Positions 1-6,811 of a stretch of DNA of 64,000 bases are shown piece after piece; the first letter of the stretch is position 1; the number at the start of each line of letters is the position of its first letter. Below the pieces are notes generated by a model. The model made no database searches, was not told the origin of the DNA, and saw nothing but the letters and a program-made list of their open reading frames with translations. The position numbers and the translations under genes are program-made. The stretch is from Alphaproteobacteria bacterium. Lineage in GTDB: Bacteria > Pseudomonadota > Alphaproteobacteria > SP197. The stretch covers positions 1 to 64,000 of the forward strand of contig SHVY01000008.1 of NCBI GenBank assembly GCA_009694045.1, given 5' to 3'.

Positions 1-57
1 CGCTACGAGCATCACCAACGGCCGTTTCGGGCTGCTGATCGCTCCATTTCCCGTCAT
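1..57 (-). CDS. Possible 5' end of an unidentified gene running off the left edge
   Basis: An ATG on the minus strand at 57 is preceded by a GGAGGAG-like ribosome binding site about nine bases upstream. It opens a frame (MTGNGAISSPKRPLVMLVA) that stays open to the window edge. Nineteen residues are too few to identify a family. The call rests only on the good ribosome binding site and the open frame, so it may be spurious. Confidence 0.35.
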   Translation of the reverse strand, partial: MTGNGAISSPKRPLVMLVA

Positions 58-105
58 CAAGGCGCACTCCTCCCGTCGTTGCCCTTATCTCCGGCACCGC
101 CCGCG

Positions 106-491
106 TCACGCCGGAGATGGCGGCGGCCGGAGTTGCGCGATCAGCCGCGGGATTTCCTCGAACAGGCCCCTCGGCACCGCGACCTCGGCCATCTGGAACG
201 TGACGTAGCGCGCATGCGTGACGATCTTGGCCCCGATCTTCACGAGCTTCTCTCGCAGGCTGGTCAGCGACCACTTCGCGACCGCCTCGGGCAATGCCAG
301 TGTCCGCATGAAGTTGGCGACATTAGTAGGCCAGCGCGTGAATCAGCCCGAGGGCATCATCGAGTTCGCGGTAGGCCAGCAATCCGGCGTCGGACGTGAC
401 CCGCGAACCGTGGAACTCCAGTTTCAGGCGGCGGTTAAAAACGGGCCGCAGTGGACCGCGATCCGATTCACCCTCCGGGTTCCGCATCCAA
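106..491 (-). pseudogene. IS1380-family transposase remnant with a large internal deletion
   Basis: Two pieces of one transposase can be read on the minus strand. The first, starting near 491, carries the IS1380-type N-terminal segment ([20 protein letters not shown]). The second, ending at 106, carries the C-terminal segment (WSLTSLREKLVKIGAK, then RYVTFQMAEVA). They meet near 325-330 in different frames, so the central catalytic part, roughly 300 or more residues of a protein usually near 440-460, is gone and the product cannot be functional. No terminal inverted repeats were recognised. It lies directly upstream of the microcompartment operon and may mark a past insertion or rearrangement there. 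Family assignment is by recognition of conserved segments only. Confidence 0.75.
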
Positions 492-688
492 GCTGCCCTT
501 CAACACCCTAGCCTATAATATTTATACCATAAATGGGACATTTTCGGCATTAGATGTAGCGGTCACTTGGGAAATGCAGGCTTAAATCATTGCACGCGGC
601 GCCCGGCTGTCAAGAACGGTGCCGCTCGGGTCAAGCAGGAGATGGGTTCCGGGTCGATCATGCCCATACAGAAGGGCTGAAAAGGGCC
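492..688. other. Low-GC intergenic segment upstream of the microcompartment operon
   Basis: Between the transposase remnant and the first BMC gene the composition drops sharply, with stretches such as TATAATATTTATACCATAAA at 514-533. No convincing ORF is visible. It is the natural place for the operon promoter. A TATAAT hexamer sits at 514-519 but no matching -35 box is seen at normal spacing. A sigma-54-like match lies at 534-549 (listed separately). Confidence 0.5.
534..549 (+). promoter_or_regulatory. Weak sigma-54 (-24/-12) promoter-like match upstream of BMC operon
   Basis: The string TGGGACATTTTCGGCA has the invariant GG and GC dinucleotides separated by ten bases and agrees with TGGCAC-N5-TTGCA except at the third G and the two T residues before GC. 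It sits 140 bases before the kinase start. No sigma-54 activator gene is in the window, so this is a suggestion only. Confidence 0.2.
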
Positions 689-1690
689 ATGGACACGCTG
701 CCGCCGCATGACGAGCTCCTGAACCGGATCGAGGCGCTGGCCACGGCGGCACTGCCCCGCTGGGGCCTCGCGGGCGCGCGTCTGACGATGATCAACCATT
801 CGGAGAACACGACCTACCGGGTCGATCCACGGGGTGGTTCGCGGCCCGTGGTCCTGCGCGTCCACCGCCAGGGCTACCACACGGTCAACGGCATCCGCAG
901 CGAACTCGCCTGGATGCGGGCGTTGCAGGCCGAGGCCGGGGTGCGGACGCCGCAGGCCATCCCCGGCGAAGACGGCCAGGACATCCAGTCGGTCGCGCAC
1001 GGCTCCCTGCCCCACCCCCGGAACTGCGTGCTGTTCGCCTTCATCGACGGCGCCGAGCCCCGCCAGGACGGCGACCTGATCGCGCCGTTCAAGCGGTTGG
1101 GCGAGGTCACGGCCCGCACCCACCGGCATGCGATCGGCTGGAAGCGGCCACCCTGGTTCGAACGTCTGACCTGGGATTTCGAGCACAGCCTGGGCGCGCA
1201 CCCGAACTGGGGTCCCTGGACCGACGGGCCCGATCTCACGCCCGAACGGCGCGCGCTGCTGGGGCGGCTGGTCGACGTGATGGCGGCGCGCCTGGTGCGC
1301 TTCGGCAAGGGCCCCGACCGCTACGGGCTGACCCACGCCGATTTCCGCCTGGCCAACCTGCTGGTGCACGAGGGCGAAGTCCGGGTCATCGATTTCGACG
1401 ACAGCGGCTTCGGCTGGTTCCTCTACGACGCCGGCACCGCGGTCAGCTTCTTCGAGCATGCGCCCGAGGTGCCCGCGCTGATGGCGGCGTGGATGGAGGG
1501 CTACCGCCGGGTGCGCCCGCTCGCGTCCGACGACGAACGCGAGCTTTGGACGTTCATTCTGCTGCGCCGGATGATCCTGTTCGCCTGGATTGGCTCCCAT
1601 GGCGAGACCGACCTCGCGCGGGCCGAAGGCCCGGCCTACAGCTTCCATACCTGCGAGCTGGCCGAACGCTACCTCGCGCGGTTCGGCTGA
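689..1690 (+). CDS. APH-fold small-molecule kinase, likely amino-alcohol kinase of the microcompartment pathway
   Basis: A 333-residue protein of the aminoglycoside-phosphotransferase/choline-kinase-like fold. Visible motifs are the catalytic loop HADFRLANLL (His216, Asp218, Asn223) and the metal-binding VIDFDDSGFGW (Asp near 235). The ATG at 689 is preferred to the track start at 590 because the extra N-terminus lacks family character and a GGG-rich site precedes it. It is the first gene of the BMC operon, 16 bases before a class-III-aminotransferase-fold enzyme. In actinobacterial RMM/aminoacetone microcompartments a kinase of this fold phosphorylates (S)-1-amino-2-propanol, giving the substrate of a PLP phospho-lyase, and the same role is inferred here. 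Ethanolamine or another amino alcohol is an equally possible substrate; specificity cannot be read from sequence. No N-terminal encapsulation helix is obvious. Confidence 0.8.
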   Translation: MDTLPPHDELLNRIEALATAALPRWGLAGARLTMINHSENTTYRVDPRGGSRPVVLRVHRQGYHTVNGIRSELAWMRALQAEAGVRTPQAIPGEDGQDIQSVAHGSLPHPRNCVLFAFIDGAEPRQDGDLIAPFKRLGEVTARTHRHAIGWKRPPWFERLTWDFEHSLGAHPNWGPWTDGPDLTPERRALLGRLVDVMAARLVRFGKGPDRYGLTHADFRLANLLVHEGEVRVIDFDDSGFGWFLYDAGTAVSFFEHAPEVPALMAAWMEGYRRVRPLASDDERELWTFILLRRMILFAWIGSHGETDLARAEGPAYSFHTCELAERYLARFG

Positions 1691-1706
1691 TGTGGAGGAG
1701 ATGACG

Positions 1707-2993
1707 ATGGCGAGTCTCGAAAAACAGCAATTCATCGAGGATTCCAAGCGCTTCTGGAACCCGGGCAAGACCCAGGCTTGGCAGGACATGGAGGTCGATC
1801 TCGTCATCGACCGGCGCGAGGGCTACTTCCTCCACGACCTCGACGGCCGCCGGCTGATCGACGTCCACTTGAACGGCGGCACCTACAACATCGGCCACCG
1901 CCACCCCGAGCTGATCGAGGTGATCGAGCGCGCCATGGGCCGGTTCGACATGGGCAACCACCACTTCCCCTCGCTCGGCCGCACCGCGCTGGCCAAGGAA
2001 CTGGCCCGCATCTGCGGCGGCGACATGCACTACACGATCTACGGCTCGGGCGGGGGCGAGGCGATCGACATCGCCATCAAGACCGCGCGCCATGCCAAGC
2101 AGAAGCGCAAGATCGTCTCGATCATTCGCGCCTACCACGGCCACACCGGACTCGCCGTATGCGCCGGCGCCGACCGGTTCTCCAAGCTGTTCCTGTCCGA
2201 CCGTCCCGACGAATTCACCCAGGTGCCGTTCAACGACCTGAACGCCATGGAAGACGCCATGCGGGCGAAGGACGTGGCCGCCGTCATCATGGAGACGATC
2301 CCCGCGACCTACGGCTTCCCCATGCCCCTGCCCGGCTACCTCAACGAGGTCGAGAAGCTGTGCCGGCGCTACGACGCCCTCTACATCGCCGACGAGGTGC
2401 AGACCGGGCTGATGCGCACCGGCGAGATGTGGGGCTATCAGCGCTACGGCGTGAACCCGGACATCCTGGTGACCGGCAAGGGCATCTGCGGCGGCATGTA
2501 CCCGATTGCCTGCGTCGTGGTGCGCGAACCCTACGCCGGATGGCTCAAGGAGGACGGCTTCGGCCACATGTCGACCATGGGCGGGGCCGAGATCGGCTGC
2601 CTGGTGGCGATGAAGGTCCTGGAGATCCTGGAGCGCCCCACCGTGCGACCCATGGTCAACTACATCGCCGAGACCATGCGCAACGGCCTCAACGAGATCA
2701 TGAGCCTGTACTCCGATTTCTTCGTCGGCATCCGCCAGTGCGGCGTGGTGATGGGGCTGGAGTTCGACTACCCCGAAGGCGCCAAGCCGGTGATGAAGCA
2801 CCTGTACGAGAACGGCGTCTGGGCGATCTTCTCCACCCTCGATCCCCGGGTGCTCCAGTTCAAGCCGGGGATTCTCATGACCGCCGACCTCTGCCAGGAG
2901 CTCCTGGAGCGGGTGGAACGCTCGATCGGCCTCGCCCGCGCCGAATGTCTGGGCAAGAGCCTGGGCAAGAGCCGCCTGAGACACGCCGCATGA
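1707..2993 (+). CDS. Class III aminotransferase-fold PLP enzyme, probable amino-alcohol-phosphate phospho-lyase
   Basis: A 428-residue fold-type-I PLP enzyme of class III. The cofactor lysine is in VTGKGICGGMYP (about Lys258), the pyridine-N aspartate in IADEVQTGLMRTG, and the glycine-rich phosphate cup in YGSGGGEAIDIA. ATG 1707 is chosen over ATG 1701 because GGAGGAG at 1694-1700 leaves correct spacing only for 1707. Class III members include true transaminases and the phospho-lyases that turn phosphoethanolamine or aminopropanol phosphate into an aldehyde, ammonia and phosphate. The adjoining kinase and CoA-acylating aldehyde dehydrogenase favour the lyase role. The alternative, a transaminase of the taurine-pyruvate or omega-amino type feeding an aldehyde to the dehydrogenase, cannot be excluded. 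Its stop overlaps the next start (ATGA), indicating translational coupling. Confidence 0.85.
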   Translation: MASLEKQQFIEDSKRFWNPGKTQAWQDMEVDLVIDRREGYFLHDLDGRRLIDVHLNGGTYNIGHRHPELIEVIERAMGRFDMGNHHFPSLGRTALAKELARICGGDMHYTIYGSGGGEAIDIAIKTARHAKQKRKIVSIIRAYHGHTGLAVCAGADRFSKLFLSDRPDEFTQVPFNDLNAMEDAMRAKDVAAVIMETIPATYGFPMPLPGYLNEVEKLCRRYDALYIADEVQTGLMRTGEMWGYQRYGVNPDILVTGKGICGGMYPIACVVVREPYAGWLKEDGFGHMSTMGGAEIGCLVAMKVLEILERPTVRPMVNYIAETMRNGLNEIMSLYSDFFVGIRQCGVVMGLEFDYPEGAKPVMKHLYENGVWAIFSTLDPRVLQFKPGILMTADLCQELLERVERSIGLARAECLGKSLGKSRLRHAA

Positions 2994-4552
2994 CCGCGAT
3001 CGTCCGCGAACTCCTGGCCGGCAAGCGGCGCGAGACCGGCGCCGCCGACCTGATGTTGCAGACCGCCGAATGGGCGGCCGCGGCCTTCGCCGGGATGAAC
3101 CGGGGCGCGGTCGAGGCCATCGTCCGCGCCGCCGCCGATGCGGGTTTCGCCCACGCCGGTCGGCTCGCCGAGGCGGCCGTCAAGGAAACCGGCTTCGGGG
3201 TCGCCGCCGACAAGAAAATCAAGAACGAGCTGTGCTCGCGCGGCATCCACGAGGCCTATCGCGACCGCGACTACTGCGGCAAGCGGGTGCGAGCCGAGGA
3301 CAAGATCGTCGAGATCCCCCGCCCCGCCGGCGTGGTCTTCGCCCTGACCCCCTCCACCAATCCGGTGTGCACGGTCTACTTCAAGGTGCTGCTCGCGCTG
3401 ATGACGCGCAACGCCATCATCGTCTCGCCCCACCCGCTCGCCAAGGCCTGCTCCACCGAGGCGGCGCGGGTCATGGCGGCGGCGGCCGAGCAAGCCGGGG
3501 CGCCGGCGGGCGTCGTGCAAGTGATCGAGGAGCCGAACCTCGCGCTGGTCGACTACGTCATGCGCTCGCCACGGGTCGGCGTGATCCTCGCCACCGGCGG
3601 CACGCCGATGGTCCGGGCCGCCTATGGTTCGGGCACTCCGGCGATCGGGGTCGGCCCGGGCAACGCGCCGGTGCTGGTGGATGCCTCGGCCGACGTCGAG
3701 GCCGCCGCCCGGCGCATCATCGATTCGAAATCCTTCGACAACTCGGTCCTGTGCACGAACGAGAGCGTGGTGATCGCCGAAGAGGCGATTTACGACAAAC
3801 TATCGACCGCGCTCGGCCGCGCCGGAGCCTATTTCGCGAAAACCGACGAGGTCGATCGCCTCCGCGCCGTCCTGTTCGACGGCGGTTCCTTCAACGTCGC
3901 CCTGCTCGGGCGCTCCGCCGCCACCATCGCGCAAACGGCCGGGTTCCGGGTGCCCGCGGCGACCCGGGTGCTGATCGCGCCGCTCGATCGGGTCGGCGTC
4001 GACGAACCCCTCTCCCGGGAAAAACTCTGCCCTGTCCTAGGCTTGGTGCGCGTTCCTCAGGTCAACTCTGGGATCGCCACCGCCCGCGCCCTGGTCCGCT
4101 TGTCCGGAGCCGGCCATTCCGCCGCGATCCACAGCAGAAACCCAGCTAATATCATGGCCTTCGCGGCGGCCGTTAAAGTTCTACGCGTGGTCGTCAACAG
4201 TTCCTGCAGCCAGGGTGCGGCCGGTTTCTCCACCCACCTCGCCCCCACCTTCACGATCGGCACCGGCTTCTTCGGCCGCTCCTCGGTGGGCGAAAATATC
4301 GGCCCAGATCAGCTCGTTAACTGGACCCGCATCGCCTACGACACCGCCGAGCCCCTGGGCGATTTCAGCGGCCTGGAACCCTGGTCGCGCCTCCTCCCCG
4401 CCGCCACCGGCCGCGAAGCGCCGATCTCGCTGGGCGTCCTGCAAGAAGGCGCTGTGAAGGCGACCCCGGCCGTGCCGGACGAACTTTCGGTGGTGCGCGA
4501 CGAAATCCGCCGCGTCGTGCTGGAAGAGCTGCGCCGAGCGCTCAAGGGATAG
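2990..4552 (+). CDS. CoA-acylating aldehyde dehydrogenase of the microcompartment, with C-terminal encapsulation tail
   Basis: A 520-residue aldehyde dehydrogenase of the PduP/EutE-like acylating group that oxidises an aldehyde to acyl-CoA with NAD+. The catalytic cysteine is in SVLCTNES (Cys255), the nucleotide-binding region includes ILATGGTPMVRAAY, and the C-terminal SSVGENIGPDQLVNW segment is typical of acylating members. After the catalytic domain there is a linker rich in Ala, Pro and Gly and then an amphipathic helix of about 20 residues (DELSVVRDEIRR...). This layout matches C-terminal encapsulation peptides that target enzymes to BMC shells. It starts inside the stop of the PLP enzyme (ATGA) and ends three bases before the first shell gene. 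The substrate is inferred as propionaldehyde or acetaldehyde. Codon choice between about 4035 and 4320 is somewhat less GC-rich than elsewhere in the gene. Confidence 0.9.
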   Translation: MTAIVRELLAGKRRETGAADLMLQTAEWAAAAFAGMNRGAVEAIVRAAADAGFAHAGRLAEAAVKETGFGVAADKKIKNELCSRGIHEAYRDRDYCGKRVRAEDKIVEIPRPAGVVFALTPSTNPVCTVYFKVLLALMTRNAIIVSPHPLAKACSTEAARVMAAAAEQAGAPAGVVQVIEEPNLALVDYVMRSPRVGVILATGGTPMVRAAYGSGTPAIGVGPGNAPVLVDASADVEAAARRIIDSKSFDNSVLCTNESVVIAEEAIYDKLSTALGRAGAYFAKTDEVDRLRAVLFDGGSFNVALLGRSAATIAQTAGFRVPAATRVLIAPLDRVGVDEPLSREKLCPVLGLVRVPQVNSGIATARALVRLSGAGHSAAIHSRNPANIMAFAAAVKVLRVVVNSSCSQGAAGFSTHLAPTFTIGTGFFGRSSVGENIGPDQLVNWTRIAYDTAEPLGDFSGLEPWSRLLPAATGREAPISLGVLQEGAVKATPAVPDELSVVRDEIRRVVLEELRRALKG

Positions 4553-4555
4553 CGG

Positions 4556-5164
4556 ATGGCCGAACTGCGCTCCTTCATTTTCATCGACCAGTTGCAACCA
4601 CAGACCATGTGCTATCTGGCCACCTGGATGCGGGGCCGGCTGCCGCGCGCCAACATGGCGGCGCAGATCATCGAAGTCGCTCCCGGCCTCGACATCGAAC
4701 CCCTGACCGACGTTGCCCTGAAGCACGCCGAGGTCGGCGGCGGCGTCTTGGTGGTGGAGCGCCAGTTCGGCTACCTGGAGTTCCACGGCCGCTCGACCGC
4801 CGCGGTCAAGGCCGCGGCCCGCGCGGTCCTCGACGTGCTGGGGGTGAGCGAGGAGGCCGCGATCCGCCCCCAAATCCTCGCCTCGCGCATCGTCACGGGG
4901 ATCGATCCGGTGCACGCGTTCCTCATCAACCGCAACAAGATCGGCTCCATGATCCTGCCGGGCGAATCGCTCTTCGTCCTCGAGATGCAGCCGGCTTCCT
5001 ACGCGATCCTCGCCGCCAACGAGGCGGAAAAGGCGGCGGAGATCAAGATCGTCGACTACCGCATGATCGGCGCCACGGGCCGGGTCTATCTGTCGGGCGA
5101 GGAGTCGTCCTTGCGCGCCGGCGCCGAGGTCGCCGAGCATACCCTCGCGGCCTTGGCGCATTGA
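4556..5164 (+). CDS. BMC-T tandem-domain shell protein (first copy)
   Basis: A 202-residue protein made of two tandem BMC folds, which assembles as trimers forming pseudohexagonal shell tiles, often with larger gated pores. The second half shows INRNKIGSMILPGESLF and AANEAEKAA, strongly similar to the second BMC-T of the operon (6186-6809), so the two are paralogues. No Cys motif suggesting an Fe-S pore cluster is seen. ATG 4556 lies directly after the dehydrogenase stop with an AGCGG-type site. The family assignment comes from the BMC-like repeat pattern, length and position among other shell genes. Confidence 0.88.
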   Translation: MAELRSFIFIDQLQPQTMCYLATWMRGRLPRANMAAQIIEVAPGLDIEPLTDVALKHAEVGGGVLVVERQFGYLEFHGRSTAAVKAAARAVLDVLGVSEEAAIRPQILASRIVTGIDPVHAFLINRNKIGSMILPGESLFVLEMQPASYAILAANEAEKAAEIKIVDYRMIGATGRVYLSGEESSLRAGAEVAEHTLAALAH

Positions 5165-5171
5165 GGGCCCC

Positions 5172-5573
5172 ATGATCGACGGCGAAACCCTCCGCTCCCT
5201 GGTCCGCGACGCGATCGCCGGCGAACTCGCCGGCTTGCGCAAAGGCGCCAAGGCGGCGCCGATCGCCATCGGCAGTGACGCCGATTTGCGGGCCTTCGCC
5301 CGGGACGTCTTGCGGCTGGCCGAGGATGCGGCCGTCCGGGCGGCGATCGCGGCTGGGACCTATCCGTTCACCCTGGCGACGGGGGCGGGTCCGGCGACCG
5401 GACAAGGCAATCCCGTCGCCACCATCGACAAGGGCGTGGTGACCGAAACCTCGCTCACGCGCCTGCCGAAGGGAATCGTCAAACTGTTGCTCGCCGACGG
5501 CGTCACGGTGACGCCGCTGGCCAAGGACCGGGCCCGGCGGCTCGGCATCACCATCGAGAGGTTGAAGCCATGA
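5172..5573 (+). CDS. Small microcompartment-associated protein of unknown function
   Basis: A 133-residue protein embedded in the shell operon. It begins with a predicted amphipathic helix (MIDGETLRSLVRDAIAGEL) resembling an encapsulation or shell-binding peptide, followed by a polar helical region and a C-terminal module with GVTVTPLAKDRARRLGI. A TPLAxD-type ending of this kind recalls small accessory proteins in several BMC loci, but I do not assign it to a named family with confidence. It is not an enzyme I recognise. Its stop overlaps the BMC-P start (ATGA), so the two are probably translated together. A scaffold or shell-assembly role is inferred from the helix and context. Confidence 0.7.
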   Translation: MIDGETLRSLVRDAIAGELAGLRKGAKAAPIAIGSDADLRAFARDVLRLAEDAAVRAAIAAGTYPFTLATGAGPATGQGNPVATIDKGVVTETSLTRLPKGIVKLLLADGVTVTPLAKDRARRLGITIERLKP

Positions 5574-5848
5574 TCCGTGGACATGTCGTGGGCAGCGTCT
5601 GGGCGACCAAGCGCCTTGAAAGCATACCGGCGGGCGCCTTTCTGGAAGTGGAAACCGCCGGCGGCGGGTGCTTGGTCGCCTTCGATGTGCTCGGTTGCGG
5701 CGAAGGCGAGGAGGTCTTGATCGTTTCCGGCTCGACTGCCGCGGCCTGGCTTGGCGGCGGCAAGATCCCGATCGACGCTCTCATTATCGGGTCGATCGAT
5801 CACCGCGGCGGCGAGTCTCCGCCGGCACGCAGCGGTTCGCGAAAATAG
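5570..5848 (+). CDS. BMC-P pentameric vertex shell protein (EutN/CcmL family)
   Basis: A 92-residue protein of the EutN/CcmL/PduN family, whose pentamers cap the vertices of the icosahedral shell. The N-terminus MIRGHVVGSVWATKRLESI is characteristic of the family, and the later IPIDALIIGSIDH matches the conserved end of the barrel. The length is normal for the family. It is coupled to the preceding gene by an ATGA overlap. A single vertex protein is enough to close a shell, so the operon carries all three structural classes (H, T and P). Confidence 0.93.
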   Translation: MIRGHVVGSVWATKRLESIPAGAFLEVETAGGGCLVAFDVLGCGEGEEVLIVSGSTAAAWLGGGKIPIDALIIGSIDHRGGESPPARSGSRK

Positions 5849-5876
5849 TTTTCACCCCTAGCAACGGAGAATCACC

Positions 5877-6158
<282 letters not shown>

Positions 6159-6185
6159 CCTGGACCGCCGGGGAAAGGGCGGGGC

Positions 6186-6809
6186 GTGACCCAGCTCCGC
6201 GTCTATCTGCTGATCGAGCGGCTGGCCCGCCAGTTCGCGGCGTATATGGCGACGCCGACGCGGGCCCGCGGCTACCCACCCATGGAGGGCGAGTCGAGCC
6301 TGATCATCGAGGTGGCGCCGGCGCTCGCCATCCACCGGATCTGCGACCTCGCCCTCAAACACGCCCCGGAGATGGAGCCGGGCCTGCTGTACGTCGAGCG
6401 TCAGTACGGCCTCCTCGAGCTGCATTCGGCCGACCTCGACGCCCTCGGGCGCGCGGGTGCTGCGATCCTCGCCGGCATCGGCGCCAAGGCCGGCGATCAG
6501 CTCAAGCCGCGTACGCTGTACTCGGACATCATCGCCGACATCGCCGATCAGCATGCGATCGTCGTGAATCGCACCCGCGAGGGGTCGATGATTCTCCCGG
6601 GGCAATCGCTCCTGCTCTACGAGATGGAACCGGCGCTGTTCGCCTCGGTGGCCGCGAACGAGGCGGAGAAGGCGGCCCCGGGGATAACCCTCGTCGACGT
6701 GCAGATGATCGGCGCGAGCGGACGCCTGTTCCTGGCCGGTTCCCGCGAGGATTGCGAACGCGCCCGCACCCGGGTGGACGAAGTGCTGCGGTCGGTCGCC
6801 GGGCAGTAG
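6186..6809 (+). CDS. BMC-T tandem-domain shell protein (second copy)
   Basis: A 207-residue tandem BMC-domain protein with a GTG start. It is paralogous to the BMC-T at 4556: both share EVAP near residue 40, ALKHA, VERQ(F/Y)G, a GSMILPG segment and ANEAEKAA. The copies differ most at the N-terminus and in the loops before the GSMILPG segment, which could change pore properties. It is the last gene of the operon; its stop lies two bases from the stop of the convergent GMC oxidoreductase gene, so there is no room for a dedicated terminator between them. Confidence 0.88.
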   Translation: MTQLRVYLLIERLARQFAAYMATPTRARGYPPMEGESSLIIEVAPALAIHRICDLALKHAPEMEPGLLYVERQYGLLELHSADLDALGRAGAAILAGIGAKAGDQLKPRTLYSDIIADIADQHAIVVNRTREGSMILPGQSLLLYEMEPALFASVAANEAEKAAPGITLVDVQMIGASGRLFLAGSREDCERARTRVDEVLRSVAGQ

Positions 6810-6811
6810 AC

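Noticed and set aside
3070-4149. 359-residue second frame within the dehydrogenase gene
   Set aside because: Arg/Gly/Pro-rich shadow frame of high-GC coding sequence.
1778-4552. 924-residue plus-strand ORF spanning two genes
   Set aside because: Its first 400 residues are an Arg/Pro-rich shadow of the aminotransferase-fold gene; only the part from 2990 is real, where the frame becomes the aldehyde dehydrogenase.
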